A DNA stretch of 64,000 nucleotides from Pohlia nutans (Eukaryota; Streptophyta; Bryopsida; Bryales; Mniaceae): the NCBI GenBank assembly GCA_022496805.1, contig CM040103.1:21862820-21926819 (forward strand). The letters are read 5' to 3'. The notes under the pieces are model-generated. The model ran no database searches and was not told the DNA's origin. It worked only from the letters and a program-made list of their open reading frames with translations. Of the stretch, positions 1 through 13,334 are shown in pieces. The position numbers and the translations under genes were made by a program. Within the stretch, counting starts at the first letter, position 1; every line of letters begins with the position of its first letter.

Positions 1-3000
1 GATAAGTGCACCGACAGATTGGAGCCTTCTGTGCGAAGCTATCTGACATCTGTCTTGGTGGAGGGGAAGAGCTTAAACAGTGGACTTCACAAGGATCAAC
101 ATGAAGTTATTATTGAGCTATATGGCTGTGCTCCTCAGTTGCTTTTAGGCGTCATACCCAACATCAAGTCCGAACTTGGGGTACAGTCCTAGTCTCCTGC
201 TCTGCTTCATGATAGCACCCCTCTGTTATTTATGAATATTTATTCATTTTTGATAATTTGAGGTTCTTTTGAGATTGTTGTAAGGTTTCTTTGAGCATAG
301 TGGATTTGTTCTATATCTAAATATGTATTGGTATTAAATTGCAGAAAGATAAAATAAGTGTGCGTTCAAAAGCAGTTCAGCTGTTAGGGCAGCTGTTTGC
401 TCTTCCAGGCCGACAATTCGCACAAGAGTATCCATCCTTGATTAAAGAGTTCTTGAAACGGTTCAATGATAAAGCAGTTGAAGTTCGAGTTGCAGTGATA
501 AACTCCGCTAAAGCTTTTTTGGAAGCAAATCCTACTAGCGAGCAAGCCGCCGATATTTCTGGTGAGTTTCAAACATCTTCTCTGACAGAAGTTTAAAACT
601 GGCTGAGACTTGGTGCAAACTTTGGATTATTCAGAGTGTGATTTGGAATCGCAGTTAGAGATGAGTGGGTCTCCTCAATCATATATTTTGCTAGGCTCGA
701 CCAGAAAGTTACTTACAGGATGAGATCAAGGTGTAGAATTGGATTAGTTTTAGTGCAATTGTGCCAGCAGTTTGTGTTCTATGAGTTAATTCGTGTGTCC
801 TTAAACACCATATCTATGAATGCCATGAAGTTCTGAATTTCAGTTTCGCATTCATGGAGCTAGCTTGATATGCTCCGTGCCATTCCCATGGGTGGTCGCC
901 TAACTTGTTTGTGAAATGTCTTGGTTGGGGTTTTAAGCTGCATTGAAAGATCGGCTTGTGGATCACGATGATAAAGTACGGGTGGCCGTGGTCAAGGCCT
1001 TCTGTGACCTGGCTATATCTGATCCGAAGTCGGTTCCGACTGATGTATTGACTAAAGTCGCTGAGTGTCTCCGAGACAAGAAGGTACATTATCAGGATCA
1101 ATATTTGTTATCTTTCAATGTTCTGTGTTGCTTTGATACACAATCTCTGTATGATGCTGAAGCTATACGCTATAGAAGTTTGCTTCAGCCCTTACTTTTA
1201 TATTTAGTACATGTGTTATTACTGATAGTAGGATGAATTCTTGGTAAATCCGGTAATGCGAATCTCACTTTTTGGGATTCTCATTCTACAGGTCGTTGTT
1301 CGAAAGGCCAGCTTGTTGAAATTGCTGGAATTGTATAAATCCTACTGTACCAAGTCCTTTGAAGGTTCGGTTGCTCTGGACAAGGAGTATGAATGGATCC
1401 CTGGCAAGATTGCACGATGCTGCAATGACAAGGAGTACGTTGCTCACTTTATCTTTCTGCGTACCGGTATATAGAATTTCGAGGTGTACTATAATATTTC
1501 ATACCGTAGATTAAGCTGGGGAATTCATTTACTTCTTGCCAGGCGAGGACTCTGAGCATTTGAGATTGAGCTTTTTAAGTGCTAATATTGACTTGAACCT
1601 GGACTAATACGAGCATTATACAACAATCCTGTTGACAGTGACTTGTTTTGACAGAACTCATGCCTTGGAGATTATTCTCACTGAGCAGTTTTTTCCGGTT
1701 GCAATTCCTGTGGAGGAGCAGACAAAACACTGGGCATTGGCTTTTTCCACTTTCGATGAGGATGAGAAGAAAGCACTTCAGTTCATTCTTTTACAGAAAC
1801 AAAGGTAAGCATTCTGATCGATAACTCTCAATGGTCGATTTATGATAATCTCCAGTCGGTTCACTAGCTTAACCCCTAAACGTTCCAGCGTCCAGAAACT
1901 GGATCACGAACGGATTCAAAGCTTTGTAACTTTCTCATATAATCTCGGATGACTTTCATCCAAGTCACCTTTGCAAGCCTATTAAATTCTCTACCGATTG
2001 GAGTAAATCTCTTGTGATGGGGAGATGTCGATAATATTGGAGAGGCCTCCAAATGCAAGTATGTTAAATTTTTTGGGTAGATTTCATACATGCAATGGTC
2101 CTCTCATGTACACCTGATGTACATTTGAGTCGTGCTAAAATCTTTTTTTGAGGCTGGCATCTACTTGTGTTCAAAGGATGGGTACGTTTAAGGGTTAAGG
2201 CTCTGGCCAAGGCTTAAAACTTAGTTATTGTTTTTTCGATATACGCAATAGATATATGAAAGAGACGCGCCATATCCTACCAATTATAGACTGGGCGGAC
2301 ATCAACATTTGCCATAGATTGGGCACATTTGGGCTGGCATTCCAAAAATTTACTGCCTATTTTCTTTTCTTTACTGGGTCACATCATGAGCTTGATGGTA
2401 CTTGTATACATTGACTCTCAATGAATCACAGAAAACTTATTGTCCTAGTTCTTTCCTTCACTGGTGTGAAACCAATATGTATGATATTAGACATTTGCAG
2501 ATTGCTTGTGAGTAATCCGTTGTAAGAGTCAACGAGGTAGGTGTCACATAAGCACATCATGAAATCTTTTTGGTTGGATGTTCCTATTCAGGTTGCAGCA
2601 AGAGATGCAGATCTACTTGACCATGCGACAGAAAGCTAAGGTAAGTTGCAGACCACATCCCATCACAGTGCTGCTCTGCACAAAATTCCGCCTTTTTTGG
2701 ATTGATTTTCGGCTGTGCACAAAGGCTCCTTGTGCATTTTATGCTTAGTCAACCTTATTCTACACTTTGCCCCTACATCAACCAAATGGCAATCCAATTC
2801 ATATTGCAGGAGGAAGAGATTTCAGAGGTTGAGAAGAGCAGCTTCAAGGTCATCGCCAGTTATTTTGCTGACCCTCAAAAGGCAGAGGAAAATCTGCAGA
2901 AAATTCATGAGATGAACGATGAAAATGTTTTTACTGCGTTGTCCACATTACTTGATCCATGTACCTCCATTGATCAGGCTACCACAGTTCGGGTACGTAC

Positions 3001-6000
3001 GTTTGTTCGTGGTGATTGTGATTTCTTTCATTTGTTGTATTCGAGTGTTATTTTTCTTTGGTTTCAATCCAAGTATGAGAATCTTATGCTACTGTTTTGA
3101 TTTTGCGATGGGTATAATTCCTCTGCTCATATCGTATGCTTTTCTTCCTTAGCCCGTAACACGTGTGTTCTGTCTACTAAAATGGTCGTTCAATGGAGCT
3201 TCAAATCGAAGTTGCTACTGATCGCGTAGGACTTAGATCTTATGCTTACTGATTTATCGAAGAAATAGAAGCATGACATATTTAGAATCTGGGAAGGAAG
3301 TAGTTCATGCTACCATGTCACAGAGCTTATGGTAATTGCAAAGCAGATTAGGCTGAATCATTTATTAACTTGTGAACAAGCACCGAATTTTTATTATAGG
3401 TTTTAAATGCAAAGCTTGGCTTGACAAAGTTTCTACAATACTGGCTGGTGTGTAGGAGGATTTGTTCAAGAAAATAGGAGAGGAGCATGTACAGTACGAC
3501 TTCATGAAGAGTCTTGTTACCAAGTCTGGCTATTCTTTCTTCAGTAAAGAGCATGTTAATGCTTTTTTGAAAGAAATTCTTGTTTATAAAGATTCTGAAG
3601 AAACCAGGCATCTTGTTGCATCCAGCGTTTCGCTTCTTGTGGTGAGTGGAGTATTTCTTGTGCCATGATTGAGACTAAAATGTTTGGACGTGAAAATACC
3701 GTTTTTCAGGCTCTGTATTGTACCAGAGAAGCAGTCTCCTCAACATTTGTAGCTGCTTCTAAATAAAAAGTGCAGCTGCTAATATTTTTTGTCAATATCA
3801 ATTGAATCTTCTAAATCAACTAGAGTTCATAGACATTATTACCTGGAATATTTTATATCATTACATGGTTTGGATCAAGTGCTTTGTAAGACGATTGTGC
3901 TTTCATTTTTTTATAAATGAAAACTTGTCCCCTTTTCGTGGAAATCTCACCTTTTGTAACTTTTATTGTTTACAGGAGATTGCGATTTATCGCTCAGAGT
4001 TGTTGGCTGATGCCGAGGAAGACTTGTTGACATTATTGAATGAACCTGATGAGTCCATTAAGGAAGATGTTGTGCACATTATGTCCAAAGCTGGTGCATT
4101 CTTCCGGAACAAAGGATCATCAACTGAGGGAAGGAGGTAGAAAACTAGGCAGCATTTATCCTTTCAGATGATTTTCATAAAATTGGTGCCAATCCAGTAT
4201 GCTTAACATTAGGTAGTCGTAATTGGTGTACAAGTGAACGATTCTTAATGTTGTTATCGTCACGTTATTTTGCAGCAATGTTAATTTGATACTGGAGCAA
4301 CTGTGCTTAGAAGGGAACCGCAAGCAAGCCAAATATGCAGTCTCTGCAATTGCAGCTATGAGTGGTGACTCAGGACTGATGGCACTCTCGGTGCTCTATG
4401 GGGTATGATTTTATTCTCTCATTACACAATTACTTGCCTGTTTCTCTATTATTACCAGATAAAACTAAGTGGTAGCTGTTGTGGTTAACTTCTGACAGTT
4501 CATGGCCTTCTTGATGGACGTGGCAGAGATTGGTAGATAAGTTGGAGGACAACACGCATCTTCCCACAGTTTTGCAGTCTCTGGGCTGCATTGCACAAAA
4601 TGCAATGCCCATCTTTGAAACGAGAGAGGATGACATTATCAAGTTTGTGGTTCGGAATGTTCTGAGACGGACAAGTCCGCAGGTTAGAATTCTTTTTGAC
4701 TCGGCTGGTTAATTAAAGGATAAATTTAGAATTGTTTTCCTGGATCCTACAGCCAATTATGATTCGGCTCGGTTATTTTGTTGGCAGGAAGTCGTCGATT
4801 ATGTACCCGACGGTGATGTTCCAAGCGACGATGTGCTTTTGAAGGTTAGCATCAATTCTGTGAACCATCTACGTTTGGGATGTTTAGAATCTAGTTGTGA
4901 TGTCGTTGGGAAATTTTTGGCGATTTATCTCAAACATCGATCCGGTTTTGATTATTATTAATGTCTTTTTGAATGTGATTAATTTGCAGATCTATGCTCT
5001 TAAAGCTTTGGTGAAGAGTTTTCTTCCAATAATGAATGCACACCAACGAACACGGCTTCCCGGGCTTCTCAAAGTACTTGTGAAGATTCTTGCCTGCGGG
5101 AAAATAGCAGATGATATGAAAACAAGGTCAGCTACTAATTACTATCAAAGATGCCTTTTCTGTTGTTGAGCATTGTGTATCTCATGTCATTTATGAAATG
5201 CGGTGGTCAGGTAGTTTTTGTGAACCACCGACAGTTTCTGTTCTTGAAGCAGAGATATGCCGATATACTAAGATACTTGTAATTTTTCTTTTCTTGGTTT
5301 GCAGTGACACAGATAAAGCTCATCTGCGCTTGGCAGCTGCAAAAGGTGTGTTGAGATTGGCAAGGCGTTGGGATAGTCAGATTCCCATAGACGTCTTCCA
5401 TATGGTGGTGATGACAGTGCAGGTTTGTTTCACTCAGTTTCACATCTTTGATGTAATTTTTGCGATCAATCATTTTGGCTGGAAGAAAGAACTAAGCGTC
5501 TCATGAATCCACTGTGCGAACCCTGTACTGCACGTCAGAACATCATAATTTCAGCTTCGCAACCTTCGTTATGTTTCTTACACTCAAATTACTAGAATGG
5601 ATTCTAGTAATGTATCTTATGGAGAGAATATGCTAAATGTTTTGTCGAATACGAAGTTGAGGGTATAGTCACAAGTAGAGATTTTCATAAGCTGAAGTGT
5701 CTACTTACCTTAAGTAGAGATGATATACTTCTGTCTCTGATGTGTCAAGTTCTATGTCTGCAGGATCAAGCAATGCATGTCCGGCTTGCTTTGTTAAGAA
5801 AAATCCACCTTTATCTTCAGGATCGGTCACTGAATTTGAAGTACGCTACTGCCTATGCACTTTGTGCAGTGGACACGAAAGAGATTGCACTGGAGGTAAA
5901 CACAGTGCTATTCACTATAGCCAATGTGTTTGTGGTGGTGTTGTCTTTACTACTGTCTCCTCTTTTAGGTTTTCAGCATGCTCTGGCAGGGGTATGATAT

Positions 6001-9000
6001 TTTTGAGTGTTCTGTTTATTCAAGTTGCGTGTCAATCCATGCCTTATGTGTCGTAACCCTGAATGTGTGATAAATCCAGGCCCGGAGCTTTTTGAACGAG
6101 TTTGTGGATGATTATCGTAAAGAAGCTCACAAAGCAGTCAATGGACAAGCTGAGAAGACTTCTGTTACGTTGTATCCGGAATATGCTCTCGTGCACCTTG
6201 TCCATGTTTTGGCTCACCATCCTAACTATCCTGTAGTTTCAGGAGACGTTCAGCCAGAGCCAGCAGCATATGAACCATTCTTCAGGTGTGTGTTTCATGG
6301 TTTATGTCTCCTTTAAGAGTTGGGGTGGTGATGGAGTCTGTATTTGCTGTTGGATCTGAACTAGAGGTGCAACAGCTAATTGTTTGCTCTGTGGAACATG
6401 GTGCTCATATATTGGTATGCGTTCTGTTCAGGTTAACTGCCATGTTAAACATATAATTTTCTTTAAATGTGTGTGCTGGTGTTCTGAGGTCCAGTTATGA
6501 GGCTTGTTGTACCACTTGTGTCGTGTTCATTAGAATGTCTTAGTAGATTTCAGATCCTAAGATAAGGTTTGGTGGATTTGTCTATTACTGTATGACTTCC
6601 AATTCATGTAAAGGGGTCTATGTGAGGGAGAATTTATTTTTAGCACCTAACCCCTCCTTGTGTGGCAACTGAATGGCAGAGAATTGGTGTTTTTTCTCCG
6701 GGCACTCATTCCAGAATCGGATGGGAAAAACGAGCCTGGAAAGAAAGATGATGGGGACGATGTGCCTTTGATTCTCGCGATTCTGCGCACTATCAAAGGA
6801 TATGAAAATGCTGTTGACAAAACTAAGACTGAGGTTTGTATGAATCCCTGTCGTGATCCAAAAGCTGATTACTGGTATCCATGTGCATCTAACATACTCA
6901 GGTTTCCCTTATTTCCAGTCGTTTAGTTTAAATATTTTTGGGTGTTATATGCAGTGCCTAGTATGTTGACGATGTCTACAAGATATCAGAGGGAACGGGG
7001 TCTTGCGTCAATGCAGGGTTGTAGCGACTCTGATTGTAACTCTTTGTCTTCCAGGCTTTATATGCAATAAGTGATATTGCTATTTTGATTACTAAGGACA
7101 TAGTGCCAAAGAAGAAGCTTGTGGAGACGTACCCAGGTGTCATTCCTCTACCAGCTTCCGTATACAAGGCACTTGAACCTAAGGCTCCTGAACCAAAGGC
7201 AGCTGAAGCAAAGGCTCCTGAACCAGAGGTGGCTGAAGCGAAGGCAGCTGAAGCAAAGGCTCCTGAACCAGAGGCAGCTGAGGAGAAGGCTACTGAGCCA
7301 AATGCAGCAGAGACGAAGGTTTCCGAGTCGAATGCTGCTGAGGAGGAGGGTACTGAGCCAAATGCGGTTGGGGCCAAGGCTTCTGAACCAAATGCAGCTG
7401 AGGCTGAAGTGGTTGCTGAGCCAATTGAAGCTGAAGCGAAGGTTTCTGAGACAATTGTTTCCGAGTCCGTGACAATTGTTTCTGAGTCCATGACTGTTGT
7501 TTCTGAGTCCATGACAGTTGTTTCTGAATCCATGACAATTGTTTCCAACTCCCATGAATCCAAGGCAGCTGAACCACACGAATCCAAGGTGCCTGAATTA
7601 GACGAGCCCATGGTGGAAGCAAACGAAATCAAATCACCTGAGTCAGATGCACCCATGGCTGAAGCAATCGAAACGAAAGCACCGGAGTCAGACGAACCCA
7701 TGGCTGAAGCAAATGAAACCAAAGCACCGGAGGCCGACGAACCCATGGCTGAAGCAACCGAAACTAAAGCACCTGAGTCCGGGGAAACAACATTACCTGA
7801 ACCAATCGAATCCAAGGCAGTCGAACCAAATGGAATCAAGGCAACTGAACCGAATGAAACCATAGTAGCTGAACCCATTGAATCCAAGGTACCTGATACA
7901 AATGGAACTAAGGTACTTGAGTCGAATGATTCTGCATCCAAAGCTCCCGAATCAGGTGCAGCAACTCCTCCAGTTGGAAGCGACGAGAAGACTGAAATGA
8001 CTGATGAAAAGAAACCAGTGGAGGAACCTTGGAAGGTGATTTTGAATACCTGTATTTTGCAACTATTCATCCATTTAAAATTGCATTTCATCTCAATTTC
8101 GGTTTTAATCAGCTCTCTTAATCTCCCGTGTCGGTTGTTTTGTTAATTGCTTCTTTCACGAGCTTTGTTTAGGTTTGCAAGTAGTACCTTTAACCCTCAA
8201 AATCAATTGTTTTGCAGGTGGATGGTAGCCATCTGCCACCTTGCTTTGCAGACAAGGATGTTTTAGCAAGATTCAAGATCGGGACTTCCTTAAAACCTGA
8301 CAAGGTACTTGCTGTTCTTATGCCAGGAGAGTTTCTCTGATGATGTCTATCTAGAATGTCTGCGCTAAAACGGTTGTGTGTTTGTTGTCACAAAATCAGT
8401 CCACTGTGTGGATGTTTTGAAAGCCCAGATTTTATACAATTATGCTAAGCAAGTACGAGCTACTCACCAATTTATTGTTGTCTATCTCTTGTTTGTTCAA
8501 TCATAGTCTTCTAGCCCTAGGGGTCGCAAACGAGGGAAACGAATCGACAACGGAGAAACTATCGCAGATGCAGAAGTGGGGTTGGAGCAAAGCGAGCCCA
8601 CCCCTAAAAAGGGAAAATTTGACCATGATAAACCAGCAAAAGGTGCTGCATCTACTGGAACAGCAGTTATAATAAAAGGACCTTCACGAAGTAGTAGAAA
8701 GTCAGTAGACAAACATGAATCTGCGAAGAAAGCAGGAAAGAAGCCTGAGTTGGACAAAGAACCCGAATTGGACGAAGAGGAGGTGGATGAAATGACTCCT
8801 GCGAAGCGCAAGCGTGGTCGGCCCAAGGCTTCTGGCAAGAAGGATGATGGAATGAGTGGCGATGAAATGGCAGGGCCGTCGTCTGACACTACGCCTACTA
8901 CGTCAGCCAAGAAAGGGAAGTCAGCCACTAATGACCAACGCACCTTAACAGATTCTGGCAAAAGAAAGTCCGGGCGTCCAACCAAATCCAAGTCTGAGGA

Positions 9001-11361
9001 GGATGTACAGGAGAAAAGTGCACAGAAGAAAGAGAAGGTACATGATCTTTGTAATTTTTGTTCATGTAAGAATCTTGGTAAGCTTGCTAAAATCTCATCC
9101 GTAATGGGATGCTGCTGTCCTATATCTCTGTAAGTAATGAGTGTCATCTTAATGTTGGTTTGAACGATTATTTTTGGATTGTTTGTTCCTAGCAGGCAGC
9201 GACTGTCTCTACTCCTGACAAGTCTGCCAGAAAACCAAGTGCTGTTGAAAAGAGCCCCGCATGGAAAAATGAAGGCGAGAGAGGTGGAGATGAGTCTCTT
9301 GTGGGCAATGGTATCAAAGTCTGGTGGCCGTTGGATAAGAAGTGAGTACCTAATTTGATTTGATGGATAAATTTTAAAATCATTAATGAGGAAAGATAAA
9401 GAAAAGCTTAGCTATTGTTGTCTCCCAGCTTCAGATGATTAGGTGTGGCGACTCTGATGTAGAACTTAGTTTGCAGCAAATCGATGCCTCTTAGAAAATC
9501 TTACATGCATTTTTCTTTCTAAAAATTTGTCATTTTATGTTAAGCTTGAATCTTTGTTAGTCTTTATTCTAGAATACTCATCTGGCTTGTGAGCAGGTTT
9601 TACAAAGGGGAGGTTGTGGACTATGATTCCAAGAAGAAGAAACACAAGGTATTACGTAGGGCATACATGTGTATATTTTTAGCGTGTGTTTGAGCCGTTT
9701 GGATGTGTCCTTGAGTATATCATGTGATCCTTGAGTCTTCTCTACTCTAACCAATCCGAATTTGCTGCACATTCTGATAGATCTTGTATGACGATGGAGA
9801 ACAAGAAATTCTCAATTTGGCCAAGGAACGGTGGGAGCTTACTGGCAAACAGGGCAAGACATCTGCAAAGAAGGAGAAGGTATAGCGGAAATTATTCACC
9901 TCTATCTTAAAAGATTTCTGGAATGGTTAGCTTTCATGCTATTTATGTCTTGTGAGAAGCCTTCCATTTTAACACCCGCTCTGGTTTTTACAGACACCAA
10001 CTGCTGCTACTCCCACAACACTCTCAGGGACAAAATAGTATGCCTCGTGCCTCTCATCCCTGTTTGATTTTATGTTCATACAGCATTCATAATCGCCTTA
10101 TACTAATATATGTCGTGCACATGCCGGGGTGGTTATGTTTTTCTCGTCAATTTTCTGCCAATTTAGTTAGATAGGATGCAAAACTTGGATATCAATTTTA
10201 GTTCTTTCAGAATTCGCATTTTAGTTTTTCAACTTCCGACAATTTTGAAGTAGAAGTGCTCCACTAAGAATATATTTTTCTTGCCAGCCCGGAGCCAAAG
10301 AGATTAAAGGTGACTGACAGGACACCACCAGCACAGAAAGACGAGTCCGGAAAACCATCTGACACCTCGTAATTATTCTTTCGCCTCCTGCATTTTATTT
10401 TTTATTTTTTTAAGGATTATTATTTTAGGGCACGCCACTTTTCACTGTTTCCACGATACTTTTTTGTTGCCGTTTCTTTTCAGATCCGTGTCGTTCTGGT
10501 AAGCCCACGATGACATGTAGTTTACTATTTATGTCTAGGACATGATCATTAATGTTTAAATATTATTCTAGGCAATGGGCTCATTTCAGGAATTTGTCAT
10601 ATTTTACAGAAAAGAAGTTGCATCAGCCAAGTCAGCAAAGCCAACAAGTACACCCAAGGCAGCCAAGGAGGCAGAGAAAACTCCAAAAGCATCAAAATCT
10701 GTTTCAGCCAAAGAACAGGCAGCAAGCGCATTTGCGTTTGATGAAGGGGATGAACCTGTAGCTAAGAAGCAGAGAACCTCCTCAACAGGGAAAGGTATCA
10801 TCCTTTAGAACTTTTGATGTGTATTTCTACCGTTTAACTTCCTGTTTATTACTGTTTTGCAAAAGACCATAAAACGTCAAGAGGTTCTGACCCTTAGTAT
10901 GGAAAGCTAACAAATTTCTTTGATAGAGAATTGGTGATCATAGTCTCACTCTTAAGTGTGTGGAAGTAGCTTCAGCTGGGAAGCAAGGGAAGGCTGAGAA
11001 AGCTATGAGCACATCCAAAGATTCTGGACCTGAAAGTGTCAAAGAGGCGTCGGAAGACCAACCTGCTAAGGGAAAATCTGCAGGAAACGCGGAAGATGAT
11101 GAGCCCTTGGTAAGTCCGATATTTTGTTCCATGTACAATTAACATATTTTGTTCATGTTCAGTAATTTCTGATGAGAAACGTAAGATCTTTTCTGCTATG
11201 CAATTTCTTCATTCTTGTATTAATGGTATCACGTGCGATTCCGATTTCGCGAAGTGGACCCTTGCTTCCTCAAGTCACGGAGTGTTGCTTGAAGTTGGCA
11301 GGATAATTGGAGAACCCGGAGCGTGAAGAAGTCAAGTCGGAGCGTGCCAGTGAGTAAATGA
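1..11361 (+). CDS. PDS5: PDS5-type sister chromatid cohesion protein, 5' partial
   Basis: PDS5 is a HEAT-repeat cohesin regulator that works in the nucleus in cohesion and recombination repair. I built 28 exons: 1-180, 345-561, 938-1083, 1292-1434, 1655-1804, 2592-2640, 2810-2992, 3456-3641, 3976-4136, 4276-4402, 4527-4682, 4788-4844, 4990-5126, 5305-5422, 5764-5895, 6080-6285, 6680-6833, 7055-8035, 8218-8304, 8507-9037, 9196-9341, 9597-9648, 9781-9879, 9994-10037, 10288-10368, 10610-10794, 10970-11109, 11302-11361. They sum to 4908 nt (1635 codons plus TGA) in one frame with GT-AG borders. Recognisable plant-PDS5 blocks are EPSVRSYLTS (exon 1), LRDKK (exon 3), LPTVLQSLGCIAQ (exon 11), and a Tudor-like domain in exons 21-23 (VWWPLDKKFYKGEVVDYD then ILYDDGEQE). 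Exon 20 has two AT-hook-like RGRP/SGRP basic motifs. The C-terminal tail is K/E/S-rich. The N-terminus lies left of the window. Splice sites in the low-complexity tail (exons 24-28) are the least certain. Confidence 0.93.
1869..2198. mobile_element. TTAA-flanked MITE, family A, in PDS5 intron 5
   Basis: The element is bounded by TTAA at both ends. Left terminus is CCCCTAAACG; right terminus, reverse complemented, is CCCTTAAACG. A palindrome TCCAGAAACTGGA sits about 20 bp inside the left end. Related copies lie at 25721-26048 and 33819-34143. It accounts for much of the unusually long intron 5 (1805-2591). No coding capacity. Confidence 0.8.
7165..8020 (+). repeat. Coding low-complexity repeat block inside PDS5 exon 18
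   Basis: Within the 981-nt exon 18, between the conserved VIPLPASVYK segment and EEPWK, lie about 285 residues of degenerate repeats in three blocks. The first is A/P/E/K-rich units of the APEPKAAEAK kind (about 7165-7440). The second is five or so 21-bp units encoding VSESMTV-like heptads (about 7447-7545). The third is four 45-bp units encoding 15-residue APESDEPMAEANETK-like repeats (about 7607-7785), followed by looser EPNETKVxE units. The reading frame stays open throughout, so it is probably translated. The region is acidic and probably disordered. PDS5 proteins I know have only a short linker here. Confidence 0.85.
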
Positions 11362-12443
11362 TCTGGCCACGGTGATGGACAGGATCTTCCTTTTGGACAC
11401 AGTACGTGTCCCCATTGAGCCTGTAGTGTAGAGATTATGTGCCTTGGTTTCAGAACTAGCAGGTTTGTACATTCAACTTTGTATTGAAACTGGGAGGTTA
11501 CGGAGGCTTGTCAATAGGACGTAGTTCATTTGAGGGCTTTGCCAACAAACAGTCAGTGCTTTGAATTGGGGGAAAAAGGAGAGGGGAAATCATCATCAAA
11601 TGCTTTGCTTACACTTGTACTCGTAACTTTAGTCCGTATAGACATTGAGACTGCTACCAGGTCTCATGGGAGTCTTTAGGACCTGTTTCCGGGTAACCCG
11701 GCGCCGCCGCCGGAGGGGCGCTTGGCGGAAGTAACTCACCTTCTTTGCGTGTTAGCTACAACAGCTTCCAGGTTCGGATATTTTCTTTTGTGACAGTAGA
11801 TTTGGTTGAGATGCAGCAGCTTGCGTCTTGTCTTGTACGCCTTTCCTAGCCTTTCTGTGCTTTTATTTAAAGAGCAATCTTTCAGAGTCTGGATAGAACT
11901 TTGCTTCTAGCAAGCACCTGTTCACCAGCATGATGCTAGTTCATTGGTGAGATACTCGGTTTTGTTAAATTTTGTATTTTTGAGCCCAGCTGGGGTTTTG
12001 GCACTGTGAATAACACCACCTTTCATGTTTCTTTTGACTTCTTATGGTTTGTGATGTGCTGCAATCTCACACCATCCAGATGTGGATTGCTCTACTTGAT
12101 TAAAATACTCAAGAGGCTCTGTCATTCCTCTTGGGCTGTGACTAAACAACTGTGAGTCATGATTGTGCTTAACTTTTCTGTACAAGTCCATCATCTTGCA
12201 GTGAAGTTTGATGTGTGCTTTTTACCATCAGTCAGCAAAGTATTGTACGTTCGTTTCAGAGCTCGAATGCGCTTGTGTACAAATGCATGTCTTTTATTAG
12301 CTGTATGCCCCTGGGGATAGAGGCTCTGATGACCTTTTTGTCATTCTTACCAAAAAGCAATCCTATAAATTTTGCATAAATTATACATGGCCTGAACATG
12401 AGACCTTGGGGTTGATTTTGGGTACATATATAATTTGCACCTT
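11362..12443 (+). other. PDS5 3' UTR and downstream flank
   Basis: No open frame worth reporting. The first several hundred bases after the TGA have ordinary base composition and probably hold the 3' UTR. I did not find a decisive polyadenylation site. A short GC-rich patch with GCCGCCGCCGG lies near 11700-11730. Confidence 0.5.
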
Positions 12444-12995
12444 TTAACCCCTAAACGTCCACGCATCCAGTTATTGGAAGTTTGTTGGTCAAACCAATTT
12501 TGATCTCGAAGATGATTTCTTTTGCTATTACACTCAACAGAGAAAATGAAGTTTATCAAGTCTAGTTTGTACTCCACTTTTCAAATCTTAAAAATCTCAT
12601 GTATTGAGTAAAGTATTTCTTTTGCAAGCTTTGTAACTCAAGCTTTGAATACCCTACATGGGATGTTTACTTTTCGAATTTCAAAATTTAACTAGTTTTT
12701 TATTTATGGAAAACATATCAATGATATCATGTGATTCTCCATTGTGATTTGCATCTCATCCAAAAATTAATCAATTTTTTGAAGTCTTTTTGTAATTAAA
12801 ATGAATTTGTGAAGCATTTGACTTAAAAATTTGTAAAAAAGTCATGTTAAATCAAAAAAATCTGAAAATTTCAGAACTTATAGGAAACACTTAATTTCAT
12901 GTATGAAAATATTACAAAATATACTTTGATTATTCTTCAAGGCTTAATTCTGTAGTTTGACTTTTCCAAAAAAGACTGGTACGTTTAAGGGTTAA
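12444..12995. mobile_element. TTAA-flanked MITE, long relative of family A
   Basis: TTAA at both ends. Left terminus is CCCCTAAACGTCC; right terminus, reverse complemented, is CCCTTAAACGTACC. The interior is AT-rich with no coding potential. It lies just downstream of PDS5. Confidence 0.75.
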
Positions 12996-13054
12996 GTTCT
13001 TAGTTTCATGTAGTTTAAAAAATATACATGCTACGATGAATAGGCCTTCTTTTC

Positions 13055-13333
13055 TGTTGAGTAGAAGGAAAAACAGAAATGCAAGAAGAAGTAAGGAACC
13101 TTCACGGCCCTCGTTTATATACACTCCGTGGTAGGTAGAAACAGATAGAAGAGTGGTGGCGCAGTTAAGAGAGCTACCTCTTAACTGCCGGTCTAACTAC
13201 CTGATGTGGTAGGTGGGATTATCCGCCCCTATCTTTATTCTAAGTCAACTGTGAGAGTATCCTAGTAGTGCACCCGGGAGTCTATCCGGATGGATGAGGT
13301 ATTCGGAAGCTTCCAAGGTCGCTTATCTTAACA
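13055..13333 (-). repeat. 3' LTR of the copia-type element
   Basis: Partner of the LTR at 15451-15729, same length and termini, with five transition differences. Followed on the plus-strand left by the TTTTC target duplication at 13050-13054. Confidence 0.93.
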
Positions 13334-13334
13334 C

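Noticed and set aside
6976..8091. Long minus-strand open frame (371 codons, Ser/Gly/Ala-rich) opposite PDS5 exon 18
   Set aside because: It is the antisense shadow of the repetitive PDS5 exon; its composition is explained by reading GCT/GAA/CCA repeats backwards, and PDS5 frame continuity supports the plus strand.
8497..9147. Minus-strand open frame of 216 codons over PDS5 exon 20
   Set aside because: Shadow of the K/E/S-rich AT-hook exon; no independent start context or homology.
10484..10498. A possible 15-bp micro-exon in PDS5 (ATCCGTGTCGTTCTG between an AG and a GT)
   Set aside because: Including it creates a stop at the next junction; skipping it keeps the frame to the C-terminus.
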